DNA of 59,092 bases, from assembly GCF_002551815.1 (NCBI RefSeq), contig NZ_NVPR01000053.1, forward strand, positions 1 through 59,092. The letters run 5' to 3'. Source of the DNA: Bacillus sp. AFS098217. GTDB taxonomy: Bacteria; Bacillota; Bacilli; Bacillales; Bacillaceae_G. A program made the translations under genes and the position numbers. Numbering within the stretch: the first letter of the stretch is position 1; each line of letters opens with the position of its first letter. The notes under the pieces are model-generated. The model ran no database searches. It was not told the origin of the DNA and was given only the letters and a program-made list of their open reading frames with translations. Shown here in pieces: positions 41,707-49,823 of the stretch.

Positions 41707-42957
41707 TTAATTTGTATCACGTATAATTTTACATTTTATTAGAAAAAGAAAAGAGGAGATAGTTATGAGACAGCCACAATATAGTAGAATGTCAGATATA
41801 GGAGTACCAAATGTTAAGCATATGGATACAAAGGCATAGGATAACGGAACTAAACCGTTGGAAGAGGCACTTACGAAGCTCATAACTCTCCCTAGTTTAT
41901 CTGTTTCACTGTTTTCTTGAATAATAGAAACAAGTGGTATATTAATCATAGAAGACATGAAACCCATCATCACAAGTAAAATGATTCCTTGCGATAAAAT
42001 ATATATTTGACCAAGAAAAGAAAGAGAAATACCAAGAAAAGAAATAAGTATTAGAATAGAAAGCCCTCTTTTTTTTCTAATATTTAAAAGTCCAATTAAT
42101 AAAGCGCCCCCTAGCATTCCTCCTTGATAAGAGCTTTGTAAAAAGCTTACCTCTACTGCCTTTCCATGTAATACTTCGTTCGCTAATAATGGAATTCCCA
42201 TAAGTAAAGGGCCAAAGAAGAAGACATTAATTGTCATTAAAATGAAAAGTATGGATTTTAAAAAAGGCATATTCCATACATATTGAAAACCTGCTAGTAG
42301 CTCTTGTTTGGCAGATGCTTGCTCAGAAGAAAGTGAAAGCTTTTTTTCTTTAATACATAATGTGAAAGTGCATGAAATTACTAAGAAACAGGCAACGGAG
42401 AAAAATAAACTTGAGAAAGAACTAGTGGTAATAATCCAGCCACCTATCATTGGTCCGGCAAACATTGCAATTTGATTGGAAGTTTGAATAAAAGAATTAG
42501 ATCGAGTTAACATCTCTTTTGGGACTAGAAGAGGAAGAAGGGATTGATTCGCTGGTGAGAAGAAAGCATCTAGAATTCCAAACAGTAGTGCAAAGACCAG
42601 TAATGACCATAAATTTAATAAGTGTAAATGTAATAAAGTAATCATAACAAAAATGAGTAAACAACGCGTGAAGCTAGAAACTAACATGATTTTTGAACGT
42701 TTAAAACGATCTGCCCACACACCTCCAACAGTCATTAGGAGAACCCGTGGGACCATAGTTACCATCATAACAATGCCAAGCGCTGATTCCTGACCTAAGG
42801 CCCGAATAACATACCATTGTTCTGCAAATAGGTAGGTTGAAAGAGCAAGAAAAGAAGTGGTACTTGATAACCAAAGGAATAAAAATGCACGGTTTTTAAA
42901 TAATGAAATACTCGTATACTTAGGTTGAACTTGTTGTGATATGAAAGGTTCACTCAA
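41707..42957 (-). CDS. MFS efflux transporter, partner of the ArsR gene
   Basis: The 416-residue protein has 12 membrane segments and GGVWADRFKRSKIM after helix 2 (drug-exporter motif A). SPANQSLLPLLVPKEML is typical of MFS macrolide/enterobactin-type exporters. It lies 27 bases after an ArsR-type regulator on the same strand, so the two form an operon and the regulator probably senses the exported compound. Confidence 0.83.
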   Translation of the reverse strand: MSEPFISQQVQPKYTSISLFKNRAFLFLWLSSTTSFLALSTYLFAEQWYVIRALGQESALGIVMMVTMVPRVLLMTVGGVWADRFKRSKIMLVSSFTRCLLIFVMITLLHLHLLNLWSLLVFALLFGILDAFFSPANQSLLPLLVPKEMLTRSNSFIQTSNQIAMFAGPMIGGWIITTSSFSSLFFSVACFLVISCTFTLCIKEKKLSLSSEQASAKQELLAGFQYVWNMPFLKSILFILMTINVFFFGPLLMGIPLLANEVLHGKAVEVSFLQSSYQGGMLGGALLIGLLNIRKKRGLSILILISFLGISLSFLGQIYILSQGIILLVMMGFMSSMINIPLVSIIQENSETDKLGRVMSFVSASSNGLVPLSYAFVSICLTFGTPISDILLYCGCLITISSFLFLIKCKIIRDTN

Positions 42958-42984
42958 TGAATATTCCTCCCTATAAATAATGAA

Positions 42985-43578
42985 TTATGAATCTTGGTTA
43001 AACAGTAGTTGACCAATTTCAAAGCCTGTGATAGTAACATAAAAGTTTTTATTGGTATCAGTTTCTGTGGAGCTTTTTAAGGTTTCTTTAACAAGGTTTC
43101 TATACTGGTTTAAAAACTTTATAAATTGTTCTTCTGTTAATGAAAATTCTGTTTGCATCGATATACTAGGCCAATCTTCAACATGAGAAGATGTTAAATT
43201 GAATGATGAATCTGGAGCAGTTAATACCCTGGTTTGCGCACGATGTAACACTTCCAAATAGGATTGTCTCGTTGCCTCTTGTGATTCAACGTAGTGAAGT
43301 AAGTGATCTGCAGGAATAAAGCCACGTGAAATAGCTTGATAGTACTTCAAAATATTTCCTCTCTGTTCTTCTTTTTTTACTAATTGAATGATGTTGTGTT
43401 TTTCTAGTTCGCGAAGATGATAGTGTATTTTTGCGCGAGAAAGATTTAAAAGCTGGGCAAGTTGGTGACCTGTATATGGTTTTTCGACTAAGTATATAAG
43501 TATTTTTGTACGCAATGGATCACTTATTGCTTTTAATTGTTCGTATGTTTCAATAATGGAAATTGCTTTTTGTTTCAT
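42985..43578 (-). CDS. ArsR-type winged-helix regulator
   Basis: The 197-residue protein has a clear helix-turn-helix (QLKAISDPLRTKILIYLVEKP, then YTGHQLAQLLNLSRAKIHYHL) and a larger C-terminal part that resembles ligand-binding ArsR/YceF-like regulators. There is no metal-binding cysteine pair. The ATG at 43578 has AAGGATGG upstream; the longer frame is intergenic. A perfect palindrome sits just in front of the ribosome site. Confidence 0.82.
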   Translation of the reverse strand: MKQKAISIIETYEQLKAISDPLRTKILIYLVEKPYTGHQLAQLLNLSRAKIHYHLRELEKHNIIQLVKKEEQRGNILKYYQAISRGFIPADHLLHYVESQEATRQSYLEVLHRAQTRVLTAPDSSFNLTSSHVEDWPSISMQTEFSLTEEQFIKFLNQYRNLVKETLKSSTETDTNKNFYVTITGFEIGQLLFNQDS

Positions 43579-43594
43579 TTTGCACCATCCTTTT

Positions 43595-43608
43595 TTTAAC
43601 CGGTTAAA
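43595..43608 (-). promoter_or_regulatory. Candidate ArsR operator
   Basis: The perfect 14-base palindrome TTTAACCGGTTAAA lies immediately upstream of the ArsR ribosome site, with a further TTTAAC half-site 5 bases away. This is well placed for autorepression. Confidence 0.6.
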
Positions 43609-43776
43609 TTTATTTAACTCGATTTTATTACATATATAGAGGAAAAGAAAGTTATTTCTGAAATTTAAAAATAAACAAACAAAAAGGAGGGGTTTCATGT
43701 ATAGTAAGTAATAAATGATTAAATATGAGGATATGACATGCATTTAAGATGATGGGAATAGAGGAGGAGTCAAGAA

Positions 43777-44532
43777 ATGGAACAAACAAAAATGTTAGAG
43801 CTAAATAAAAAGTGCTGGGATGTAGTAGCACCTTACTTTTTTCAGGTAGATTCTTTGCCAAAGTACGGGCCGTATACTGTTTCTGAAGATGAAATTCATT
43901 TGTTTGATACGATTAAGAATAAAAAGGTTCTTGATATAGGTTGTGGCAGTGGCCATTCTTTAGCATACATGGCGAAGCATGGAGCACAAGAATTATGGGG
44001 CGTGGACCTCTCTTCAACACAAATTGAAACAGCGAAGCAGACATTACAAGAGTGGAATCCACATTTGATATGTGCTGCGATGGAGAAGGAAACAGATATT
44101 CCAAAAGGATATTTTGATATTGTATATTCCATTTATGCGCTAGGATGGACATCAGATTTATCAAAAACATTGGAGCTTATTTATTCATATTTAAAAAAGG
44201 GTGGCAGCTTTGTTTTTAGCTGGGAGCATCCTATTTACTCGAATTTAAAGTATGGAACACCGGAAATTGCTTTGGAATCTTCATATCATGAGGAAGTGCC
44301 GATTATATTTCAAACATTTAAAGGTGAAGATGTACAGGCTGTGTTATATAAAAGAAAATTAAGTACATACATAAATGAACTCGTTAAAGCCGGATTTACA
44401 ATTGAAAGAATAGTAGAAGGAGAGCCATCTAGTGACTTTGATACGCAAACAGCTGAGCCTTCTATGAAATATTATTCTCTGTATAAAGCAAGAATGCTAC
44501 CGACGACTTTAATTGTTAAAGCAAGAAAGTAA
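43777..44532 (+). CDS. Class I SAM-dependent methyltransferase
   Basis: The 251-residue protein has motif I VLDIGCGSGHS (about residues 50-60), an acidic motif II GVDLSSTQ, and FDIVYSIYALGWTSD (motif IV). It methylates an unknown small substrate. GAGGAGG lies upstream of the ATG. It is divergent from the ArsR gene and 29 bases ahead of trmO. Confidence 0.88.
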   Translation: MEQTKMLELNKKCWDVVAPYFFQVDSLPKYGPYTVSEDEIHLFDTIKNKKVLDIGCGSGHSLAYMAKHGAQELWGVDLSSTQIETAKQTLQEWNPHLICAAMEKETDIPKGYFDIVYSIYALGWTSDLSKTLELIYSYLKKGGSFVFSWEHPIYSNLKYGTPEIALESSYHEEVPIIFQTFKGEDVQAVLYKRKLSTYINELVKAGFTIERIVEGEPSSDFDTQTAEPSMKYYSLYKARMLPTTLIVKARK

Positions 44533-44561
44533 GTTATTGTATAAAGAAGAAGGTGATAGTA

Positions 44562-45017
44562 GTGAGTAGTATTAATATGAATGTCATTGGTGAGGTAGAG
44601 TCTGCTGTTCATGAAAAAGTGTATAGCAATTGGGGGAATGTTATTTCTAATATCCGGATATATCCAGAGTATACGGAAGGATTAATTGGGCTAGAGGAAT
44701 ATTCACATGCTATTATTCTGTCTTTTATGGACGATTTCAAAGAAGACAATACATCATGGGTTAGAAAGCCAAGAGGTTTAAGTGATTTTGATGAGAAGGG
44801 ATGTTTTGCGCAAAGGACAAAGTATCGTCCGAATCCAATTGGAATCACTACTGTTGAGATAGTAGAAGTAGAAAACAATGTTATTACAGTAAAGGGATTA
44901 GATGCGAATGATCAAACAGCTATTTTAGATATAAAACCATATATTCCTGAATTTGATGTAAGGAATAATGTTCGTGTTCCAAATTGGATGGGTGAATTAA
45001 TGAAGAATTATTTTTAA
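44562..45017 (+). CDS. TrmO-like tRNA (t6A37) methyltransferase, YaeB/TsaA family
   Basis: The 151-residue protein shows the TsaA/TrmO beta-barrel motifs: GLEEYSHAIIL, then FAQRTKYRPNPIGITTVEI, and LDIKPYIPEFD. In E. coli TrmO methylates t6A37 of tRNA-Thr. The start is GTG at 44562 behind AGAAGAAGGTG. It probably shares the methyltransferase transcript. Confidence 0.85.
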   Translation: MSSINMNVIGEVESAVHEKVYSNWGNVISNIRIYPEYTEGLIGLEEYSHAIILSFMDDFKEDNTSWVRKPRGLSDFDEKGCFAQRTKYRPNPIGITTVEIVEVENNVITVKGLDANDQTAILDIKPYIPEFDVRNNVRVPNWMGELMKNYF

Positions 45018-45072
45018 CAGTACTGAGATATGATTTTATATATAGATTGATACATTATAAAATTGTTAGCTA

Positions 45073-45128
45073 AACAAAGAAAGGGAGAAGCGGAATGTAT
45101 ATTTCAATTCTCTCTCTCTTTCTTTGTT
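45073..45128 (+). terminator. Long hairpin, probable terminator of trmO
   Basis: AACAAAGAAAGGGAGAA pairs with TTCTCTCTCTCTTTCTTTGTT across 18 bases. A 25-codon frame (45095-45172) lies inside it and is probably chance. Confidence 0.55.
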
Positions 45129-45200
45129 TATTTATAGATCACTCATTTTTGAAGAAATATGTAATGGATTAAAAATAAAAAGTAAACTAACTTTTTATTA

Positions 45201-45229
45201 TTGACAATGATAATCATTATCCTTAATAT
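45201..45229 (+). promoter_or_regulatory. Promoter with Fur box in its spacer
   Basis: TTGACA (45201) and TAATAT (45224) are 17 bases apart. GACAATGATAATCATTATC (45203-45221) matches the 19-base Fur consensus at 18 positions and fills the spacer. Iron-bound Fur would block this promoter. Confidence 0.88.
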
Positions 45230-45263
45230 TAATTTGATCTTTATAAAATTAAGGGGGACATAT

Positions 45264-46385
45264 ATGAAAGTACGAAAGGTGATTGGGAAGATTCATCTAT
45301 ACCTTAGTATGATAGCTGGGATGTTTATTGTGCTAATTGGATTGACAGGAAGTTTACTTGTTTTTGAACACGAGATAAATCGTATAGTACATCCTGATTT
45401 ATACAGAGTAACAGAAGGTGAAAAGGTTACTTATGAGAAAGCAATTCAAACTATAGCAGCAGAACACCCTAAAGGTGAAATTCAGCGTGTGTATACACCT
45501 GATGAACCAAGTGCCAAAGGTGTTTACTTATTTCGTGTGAAAGAAGGAAAAGAAAAACAAGAAATTTATATTGATCCAGGTAGCGGTAAAATTAATGGAG
45601 AATTAGGAGAAAAAGCATTTTTTAATCAAGTAGGCGAGCTTCATTATCATTTACTTCTTAATGACTTTAAGGGGAAAGAGATTGTAGGTATAATTGGATT
45701 TATTTTCTTTTTTATTATTTTATCAGGATTATATTTATGGTGGCCTGGAATCAGAAAATGGAAGCGTGGATTTATGATTCGTCAAAGCAAGAATCCATAT
45801 GTAAAGCAATTTGATTTACATAGAGTTATTGGTGGAGTTTCTGTTCCATTTTTACTTATCGTTTCGTTAACGGGTGGTCTTTTGGTATATGATAAAACTA
45901 TTTTTGGATGGTTTGGTGCAAAGGCTACTGCGATGCCAGCGAAAGAGCAGCTAATTTCTAAACCACTTCCAGGAGGAAAGCTTCCTCTTGATCAATTGTT
46001 ACATACAGCTGAAAAAGAAGTGCCAGAAGGAACAGTTATGCAAGTGAGAATTCCGGAGAAGGTGAAACAAGGAAAGGGAGAAGGTGCTATCGAAATTCGT
46101 ATGAGCCGTTCGTATGATCCAGGCAACGGGAATATAAAGGTGTGGATGGACCAATATAGTGGAAAAGTAATCGCAAAGATGGATCCAAATGTAGAGCGTG
46201 GACTTACCTATCAAACTTGGCGCCTTCCGTTACATACAGGAACATTTGGTGGAATATTTACGAAAGTCTTATATGTAATCGGTGGACTTACTCCATCTAT
46301 TTTAATGTTTACTGGAATATATATGTGGTGGTATAAGAAAAAGAATAGGAGAAAGCAGAAAATAAATTCAGTAACTGCAGCGTAG
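45264..46385 (+). CDS. PepSY-associated membrane protein, iron-regulated
   Basis: The 373-residue protein has four membrane helices and PepSY-type extracellular parts. Helix 1 region KIHLYLSMIAGMFIVLIGLTG, LHYHLL in the middle, FDLHRVIGGVSVP and the last helix with MWWYKKK are typical of PepSY_TM proteins, several of which are ferric-siderophore or heme reductases. Conserved histidines (His12, those in LHYHLL, His in FDLHR) could bind heme. AAGGGGG precedes the ATG at 45264. The Fur box means expression in iron starvation. Confidence 0.85.
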   Translation: MKVRKVIGKIHLYLSMIAGMFIVLIGLTGSLLVFEHEINRIVHPDLYRVTEGEKVTYEKAIQTIAAEHPKGEIQRVYTPDEPSAKGVYLFRVKEGKEKQEIYIDPGSGKINGELGEKAFFNQVGELHYHLLLNDFKGKEIVGIIGFIFFFIILSGLYLWWPGIRKWKRGFMIRQSKNPYVKQFDLHRVIGGVSVPFLLIVSLTGGLLVYDKTIFGWFGAKATAMPAKEQLISKPLPGGKLPLDQLLHTAEKEVPEGTVMQVRIPEKVKQGKGEGAIEIRMSRSYDPGNGNIKVWMDQYSGKVIAKMDPNVERGLTYQTWRLPLHTGTFGGIFTKVLYVIGGLTPSILMFTGIYMWWYKKKNRRKQKINSVTAA

Positions 46386-46694
46386 TGTCTTAATTCACAA
46401 ACTTTGCAGTCTCTTGTTTGGTAAGTGTGCTTTGTTTTGTGCCTACATAATCGTAATAAGGAGGCCTAATAGGGAAGGGAAATTATATGAGCATCAAAAG
46501 GACATATGTTCTTCCGTAGCAAAAAAAACTTCATTACACATCATGGTAATGAAGTTTTTTTCTGAATAAATCGAATAATGTTTTTTCACTTAGAGAAAGG
46601 AAAAACATGAAAGGTCTAACCTAGTAAAGTGCAGCATAGTTTTTACATTTATAGCGTTTCTATCTTTACCTATTAGCAATTTTAGCATGTTAAT
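46386..46694. other. Gap with one strong hairpin
   Basis: AAAAACTTCATTAC and GTAATGAAGTTTTTT (46524-46562) form a terminator usable in both directions. A GGAGG site and a 10-codon frame (MSIKRTYVLP) at 46487 are probably the start of a lost gene. Nothing else is recognisable. Confidence 0.5.
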
Positions 46695-46838
46695 TTATCT
46701 TTTCGGCTGAAAAATATGCTGGAAAAAGTATTTATGATGTAAACTATCTACAATCTTGCTTGCTTGATACGTACGTTGTTGTTCCAATCGAACACGTTGC
46801 TCCATCATTTTTATTTCATGATCTGATAAACGTAACAT
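46695..46838 (-). CDS. 47-residue protein downstream of a c-di-AMP riboswitch
   Basis: The small basic protein begins MLRLSDHEIKMMEQRVRLEQ and continues QRTYQASKIVDSLHHKYFF; it looks like one long amphipathic helix. AAAAGGAGA sits at the right distance from the ATG. It is the first and only frame between the riboswitch (95 bases upstream) and the terminator at 46524-46562. I do not recognise a family. Confidence 0.6.
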   Translation of the reverse strand: MLRLSDHEIKMMEQRVRLEQQRTYQASKIVDSLHHKYFFQHIFQPKR

Positions 46839-46932
46839 TGTACAAGTCTCCTTTTCTATAAATATAGGTTTCTAGTGATATCGATTCCATATACTTTATA
46901 GTTAAGGAGGGATACTGTGTAACATAAGTAAA

Positions 46933-47085
46933 AAGCACCTTCCCTCTCCCATTACGCTTACGAGGTTAGCTGTCGGACTCGGGAAGTGAGAGTTTCCCTA
47001 CTTAAAAAAGATTCGCCCCAAGTAGCATAGGCTACAAAAATGGTTCCCCCGTTCCAAATTTTGGATTCAGCAAAAGGTTTTATAA
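46933..47085 (-). ncRNA. c-di-AMP riboswitch (ydaO/yuaA class)
   Basis: On the minus strand the conserved blocks occur in order: GCTGAATCC, AACGGGGGAACC, TTGGGGCGAATC, then CTTCCCGAGTCCGACAGCTA, ACCTCGTAAGC and a closing GGGAGAGGGAAGG. These are the signature segments of the ydaO/yuaA riboswitch, which binds c-di-AMP and usually turns genes off in cell-wall and potassium homeostasis. No separate intrinsic terminator is obvious after the aptamer. Confidence 0.9.
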
Positions 47086-47120
47086 AGTAAAAAATAACAT
47101 AATAAAACAAACAAGTCAAA

Positions 47121-47582
47121 TTATTTATTTTTTTCTGTCTTTTCTAATTGCGTAAGAATGAGTCCATCAGGTAATACAATATCCTCTACTTCAATAAATC
47201 CATGTTTTTTATATAAAGAAAGGGCAGGGGTGTTTGCTTTGCCTGTTTGTACAATATACTTGGTCGTATTAGGGAATATGTGAAATAAATGAAGGATTAA
47301 CTTTGTTGCAATCCCTCTATGGAAATAGGCTGGTGATATCACTAAGCGATGAATATTAATAAAAGATTCCTCGTTTACAAACGAAATAAAGCCTATTAAC
47401 TTATTTTCAAAGAAATAACCATAAAATGTTTCATTGCAAGTTTGAATATCCTGTACAGTATCATATAGACGAGGAATCGCTGTACTGTTAATGTATTTTG
47501 CTTCAACTTGATAAGCAGGAATTTGGATAGCTAAAATAGCTGATGCTACTTCAAGAGAAGTAGCAGAAAGTTTACAAATCAT
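47121..47582 (-). CDS. GNAT-family N-acetyltransferase
   Basis: The 153-residue protein carries LVISPAYFHRGIATKLILHLF (acetyl-CoA motif A, R-G-I-A) and ALSLYKKHGFIEVED (motif B). Substrate unknown. AAAGGAGATCC precedes the ATG at 47582. It ends upstream of the riboswitch on the same strand. Confidence 0.85.
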   Translation of the reverse strand: MICKLSATSLEVASAILAIQIPAYQVEAKYINSTAIPRLYDTVQDIQTCNETFYGYFFENKLIGFISFVNEESFINIHRLVISPAYFHRGIATKLILHLFHIFPNTTKYIVQTGKANTPALSLYKKHGFIEVEDIVLPDGLILTQLEKTEKNK

Positions 47583-47609
47583 TAATGGATCTCCTTTCAT
47601 AAAAAGAGG

Positions 47610-47800
47610 CTAAGTTAGGTATAGCCATCAAATTAATACCCCTACAACAAAAACGCAATTCTTTTTCGTTGCGGATATTGTATTTTTTTAACCGACGGAT
47701 CAGTGAGGTTTGGGTAATTCCAAGAACTTTTGCAGTTTTATGTGTAGTTCTTAACCCTATCTCTTTATTTAGGCATAGCAGCAAGAAGAGGAAAAAAGAT
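47610..47800 (-). pseudogene. C-terminal remnant of a sigma-54-type activator
   Basis: Minus-strand text KEIGLRTTHKTAKVLGITQT followed by SLIRRLKKYNI is a Fis/TyrR-type helix-turn-helix as found at the end of sigma-54-dependent activators. The AAA+ domain is absent; the neighbouring DNA is the truncated symporter. It is a fragment. Confidence 0.55.
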
Positions 47801-48441
47801 GAATTTGCAGCAATTTTCAGTTGGCGGCAGAGGTTTTGGAACCTTGTTCGTATTTCCATTAATAGCTGGAGAGGTTTATACGACTTTTACTTTTCTAGGT
47901 GGAAGTGGTTGGGCGTATTCAAAAGGTGCTGCTGCGTACTATGTGCCCGCGTATATATTTCTAGCATATATGATATCTTATCGGATTGCACCTAAAATCT
48001 GGAGATACGGTAAAGAACATGGTATTATTTCATAACCTGACTATTTTGCATCTAAATACGATAGTCGTGTAATGGGGGTTATAGTGGCTATTGTGGGAAG
48101 TTTAGCGATCATACCATATATTTGTATACAAATGAAGGGGTTAGGAATCATTGTCTCAGAAGCTTCTTACGGAGCTATTTCACCAGTAGTTGCAAGTGTT
48201 ATAGGTGCGATAGTTATTACAGCATATGTAATATTTTCTGGTATTCATGGCTCAGCTTGGACAGCTGTGATTAAAGATATTATGATTTTGGGAGTAGTTA
48301 TTTTTTTAGGCCTATACATCCCTATCCACTATTTTGGTGGGATTCAGCAAATGTTTAAGTCTGTTGAGGCTGTTAAACCTGAATTGTTAACGTTAGCTAA
48401 TCAGGGACTAAGTGTACCATAGTTTATCTCTACTATTCTTT
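47799..48441 (+). pseudogene. Sodium:solute symporter (YodF-like), broken
   Basis: The reading frame MNLQQFSVGGRGFG..., FTFLGGSGWAYSKG, IWRYGKEHGIIS, YICIQMKGLGIIVSEASYGA and FSGIHGSAWTAVIKD is a clear SSS-family symporter. It lacks the first helix, has an in-frame TAA at 48033 (probably a former glutamine) and a TAG at 48420 (former Trp before FISTI), and then ends. The C-terminal two thirds are missing. Confidence 0.85.
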
Positions 48442-48546
48442 TAAAAGCAATAAAAGAAAAAATACATGTACAAAAATTGATGGTATTTTTATATATACCT
48501 ATTCATAAGAATAGAACTAGCATAGTATTTACTGGAGGGATTGGGA

Positions 48547-49398
48547 ATGAATAGGAATGAACCTTCATTACATCCTGATACGGGTGTTACATCTGGAATG
48601 TTTGTTGAACGATCATTAAATGAAATTCGTTTTTGGTCTAGAATCATGAAAGAGCATTCTTTATTTCTTAGATTGGGGTTTAGATGTGAGGATACTCAAC
48701 TAATCCAAGAGGCTAATCAATTTTACCAATTGTTTGAACATATCGAACAAATCGCACATTCCTATACAAATCAAACAGATCCTGAGCAAATAAAAAGATT
48801 TAATTCAGAAGTACAACAAGCTGCAACTAATATTTTTGGATTTAAACGAAAAATTCTAGGATTAATTCTCACATGTAAATTGCCAGGACAAAATAATTTT
48901 CCACTGTTAGTTGATCATACAAGTAGGGAAGCTAATTATTTTAGAAATCGCTTAATTGAATTAAATGAAGGTAAATTGGATGCTCTTCCTGATGCTATTA
49001 TTAAAGAAAATGTGTTCTTTTTAAAGATTATGGCAGACCATGCTAAATTTATTGGTCATCTTCTTGACCCATCCGAAAGAAAGCTTGTAGATATGGCCCG
49101 GAATTTCAGTAATGATTTTGATGAATTGATGTATCAAGCAATTGACTTAGAATCTATGAAACCACAATCTCAAACAGTTCCTCTTTTAGATCAATTTCTG
49201 GATCAAAATCGTGTGTCAGTCACAGCTCTTCGGGATTTTAAGAAAACGGCACGTGATTTAATTGAGCAATGTAAAATAAAGAGTATCATTCACCCACTAT
49301 TAGCAGACCATGTTTTCCGTGAAGCGGATAGATTCCTTGAAATAATTGATATGTTTGATGCTCACCTTACAAATATTAAATCACAATCTAGATATTAG
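48547..49398 (+). CDS. DUF2935 protein
   Basis: The 283-residue helical protein consists of two similar halves, each with RSLNEIRFWSRIMKEHSLF- or NVFFLKIMADHAKFIGHLLD-type His/Glu helices and a final HVFREADRFLEIIDMF. The pattern of Glu and His (EHSLF, DHTSREA, DHAKF, DHVFREA) suggests a ferritin-like metal site. DUF2935 is a Bacillus/Clostridium family of unknown function. GGAGGGA precedes the ATG at 48547. Confidence 0.85.
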   Translation: MNRNEPSLHPDTGVTSGMFVERSLNEIRFWSRIMKEHSLFLRLGFRCEDTQLIQEANQFYQLFEHIEQIAHSYTNQTDPEQIKRFNSEVQQAATNIFGFKRKILGLILTCKLPGQNNFPLLVDHTSREANYFRNRLIELNEGKLDALPDAIIKENVFFLKIMADHAKFIGHLLDPSERKLVDMARNFSNDFDELMYQAIDLESMKPQSQTVPLLDQFLDQNRVSVTALRDFKKTARDLIEQCKIKSIIHPLLADHVFREADRFLEIIDMFDAHLTNIKSQSRY

Positions 49399-49430
49399 AA
49401 GATAAGGAAGATACCATTTTTTCCATAAGA

Positions 49431-49466
49431 AAAGAAGTTAACAATTTATTGTTAGCTTCTTTTCCT
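49431..49466 (+). terminator. Terminator of the DUF2935 gene
   Basis: AAGAAGTTAACAAT pairs with ATTGTTAGCTTCTTTT, one mismatch. Confidence 0.8.
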
Positions 49467-49491
49467 TGTGATAGTATAACATTTCTTATTA

Positions 49492-49634
49492 GGGGTAGTG
49501 TCACATGTCCATCAAGTTAAGAAAATAGATCACACCAAGCCGATAAAATATGCTTCTTTGTTACAAGAAAGTCTAAAAATTTCGTTCTGGGGGCGCTATA
49601 AATTTTTAAGTTGATAGCGATGTGACTTTACCCC
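49492..49634. mobile_element. Short element with IS231-like inverted ends
   Basis: The left end CATGTCCATCAAGTTAAG (49504) and the right end, read inward as CATCGCTATCAACTTAAA (from 49622), are imperfect inverted repeats that resemble the IS231 termini I know from B. thuringiensis. Only 119 bases lie between, with no transposase. GGGGTA and TACCCC flank outside. It looks like an internally deleted IS231 or a MITE derived from it. Confidence 0.55.
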
Positions 49635-49655
49635 TTTTTGAAATTTAAATTCTAT

Positions 49656-49775
49656 ATGAATGCACCGAGCTTATTGTATGAGGCATTAGAAAAAGGTGCG
49701 AATCGTGCTAGGGAAATTGCGAAGCTAAATTTAGCTGAAATTAAAAAGCGGATTGGCTATGAGAGGGAACGATAA
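49656..49775 (+). pseudogene. Aminoacyl-tRNA synthetase-like C-terminal fragment
   Basis: The 39-codon frame contains LYEALEKGANRAREIAKLNL followed by AEIKKRIGYERER. This resembles the C-terminal end of tryptophanyl-tRNA synthetases (EGxxxAxxIAxxxLxEVKxxxG). No catalytic part is present. The remainder of 49399-49823 holds only terminators and the IS231-like element. Confidence 0.4.
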
Positions 49776-49796
49776 TTGTTCCCTTATTTTCTTTTC
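49757..49796 (+). terminator. Hairpin with T-rich tail
   Basis: GGGAACGATAATTGTTCCC with TTATTTTCTTTTC after it. Confidence 0.6.
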
Positions 49797-49823
49797 TCCT
49801 TATGAATCTATATTTTGAGCGCA

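Noticed and set aside
45095-45172. 25-codon frame after trmO
   Set aside because: It lies within a long hairpin arm. Its coding-like look comes from the repeated CTCTCT sequence.
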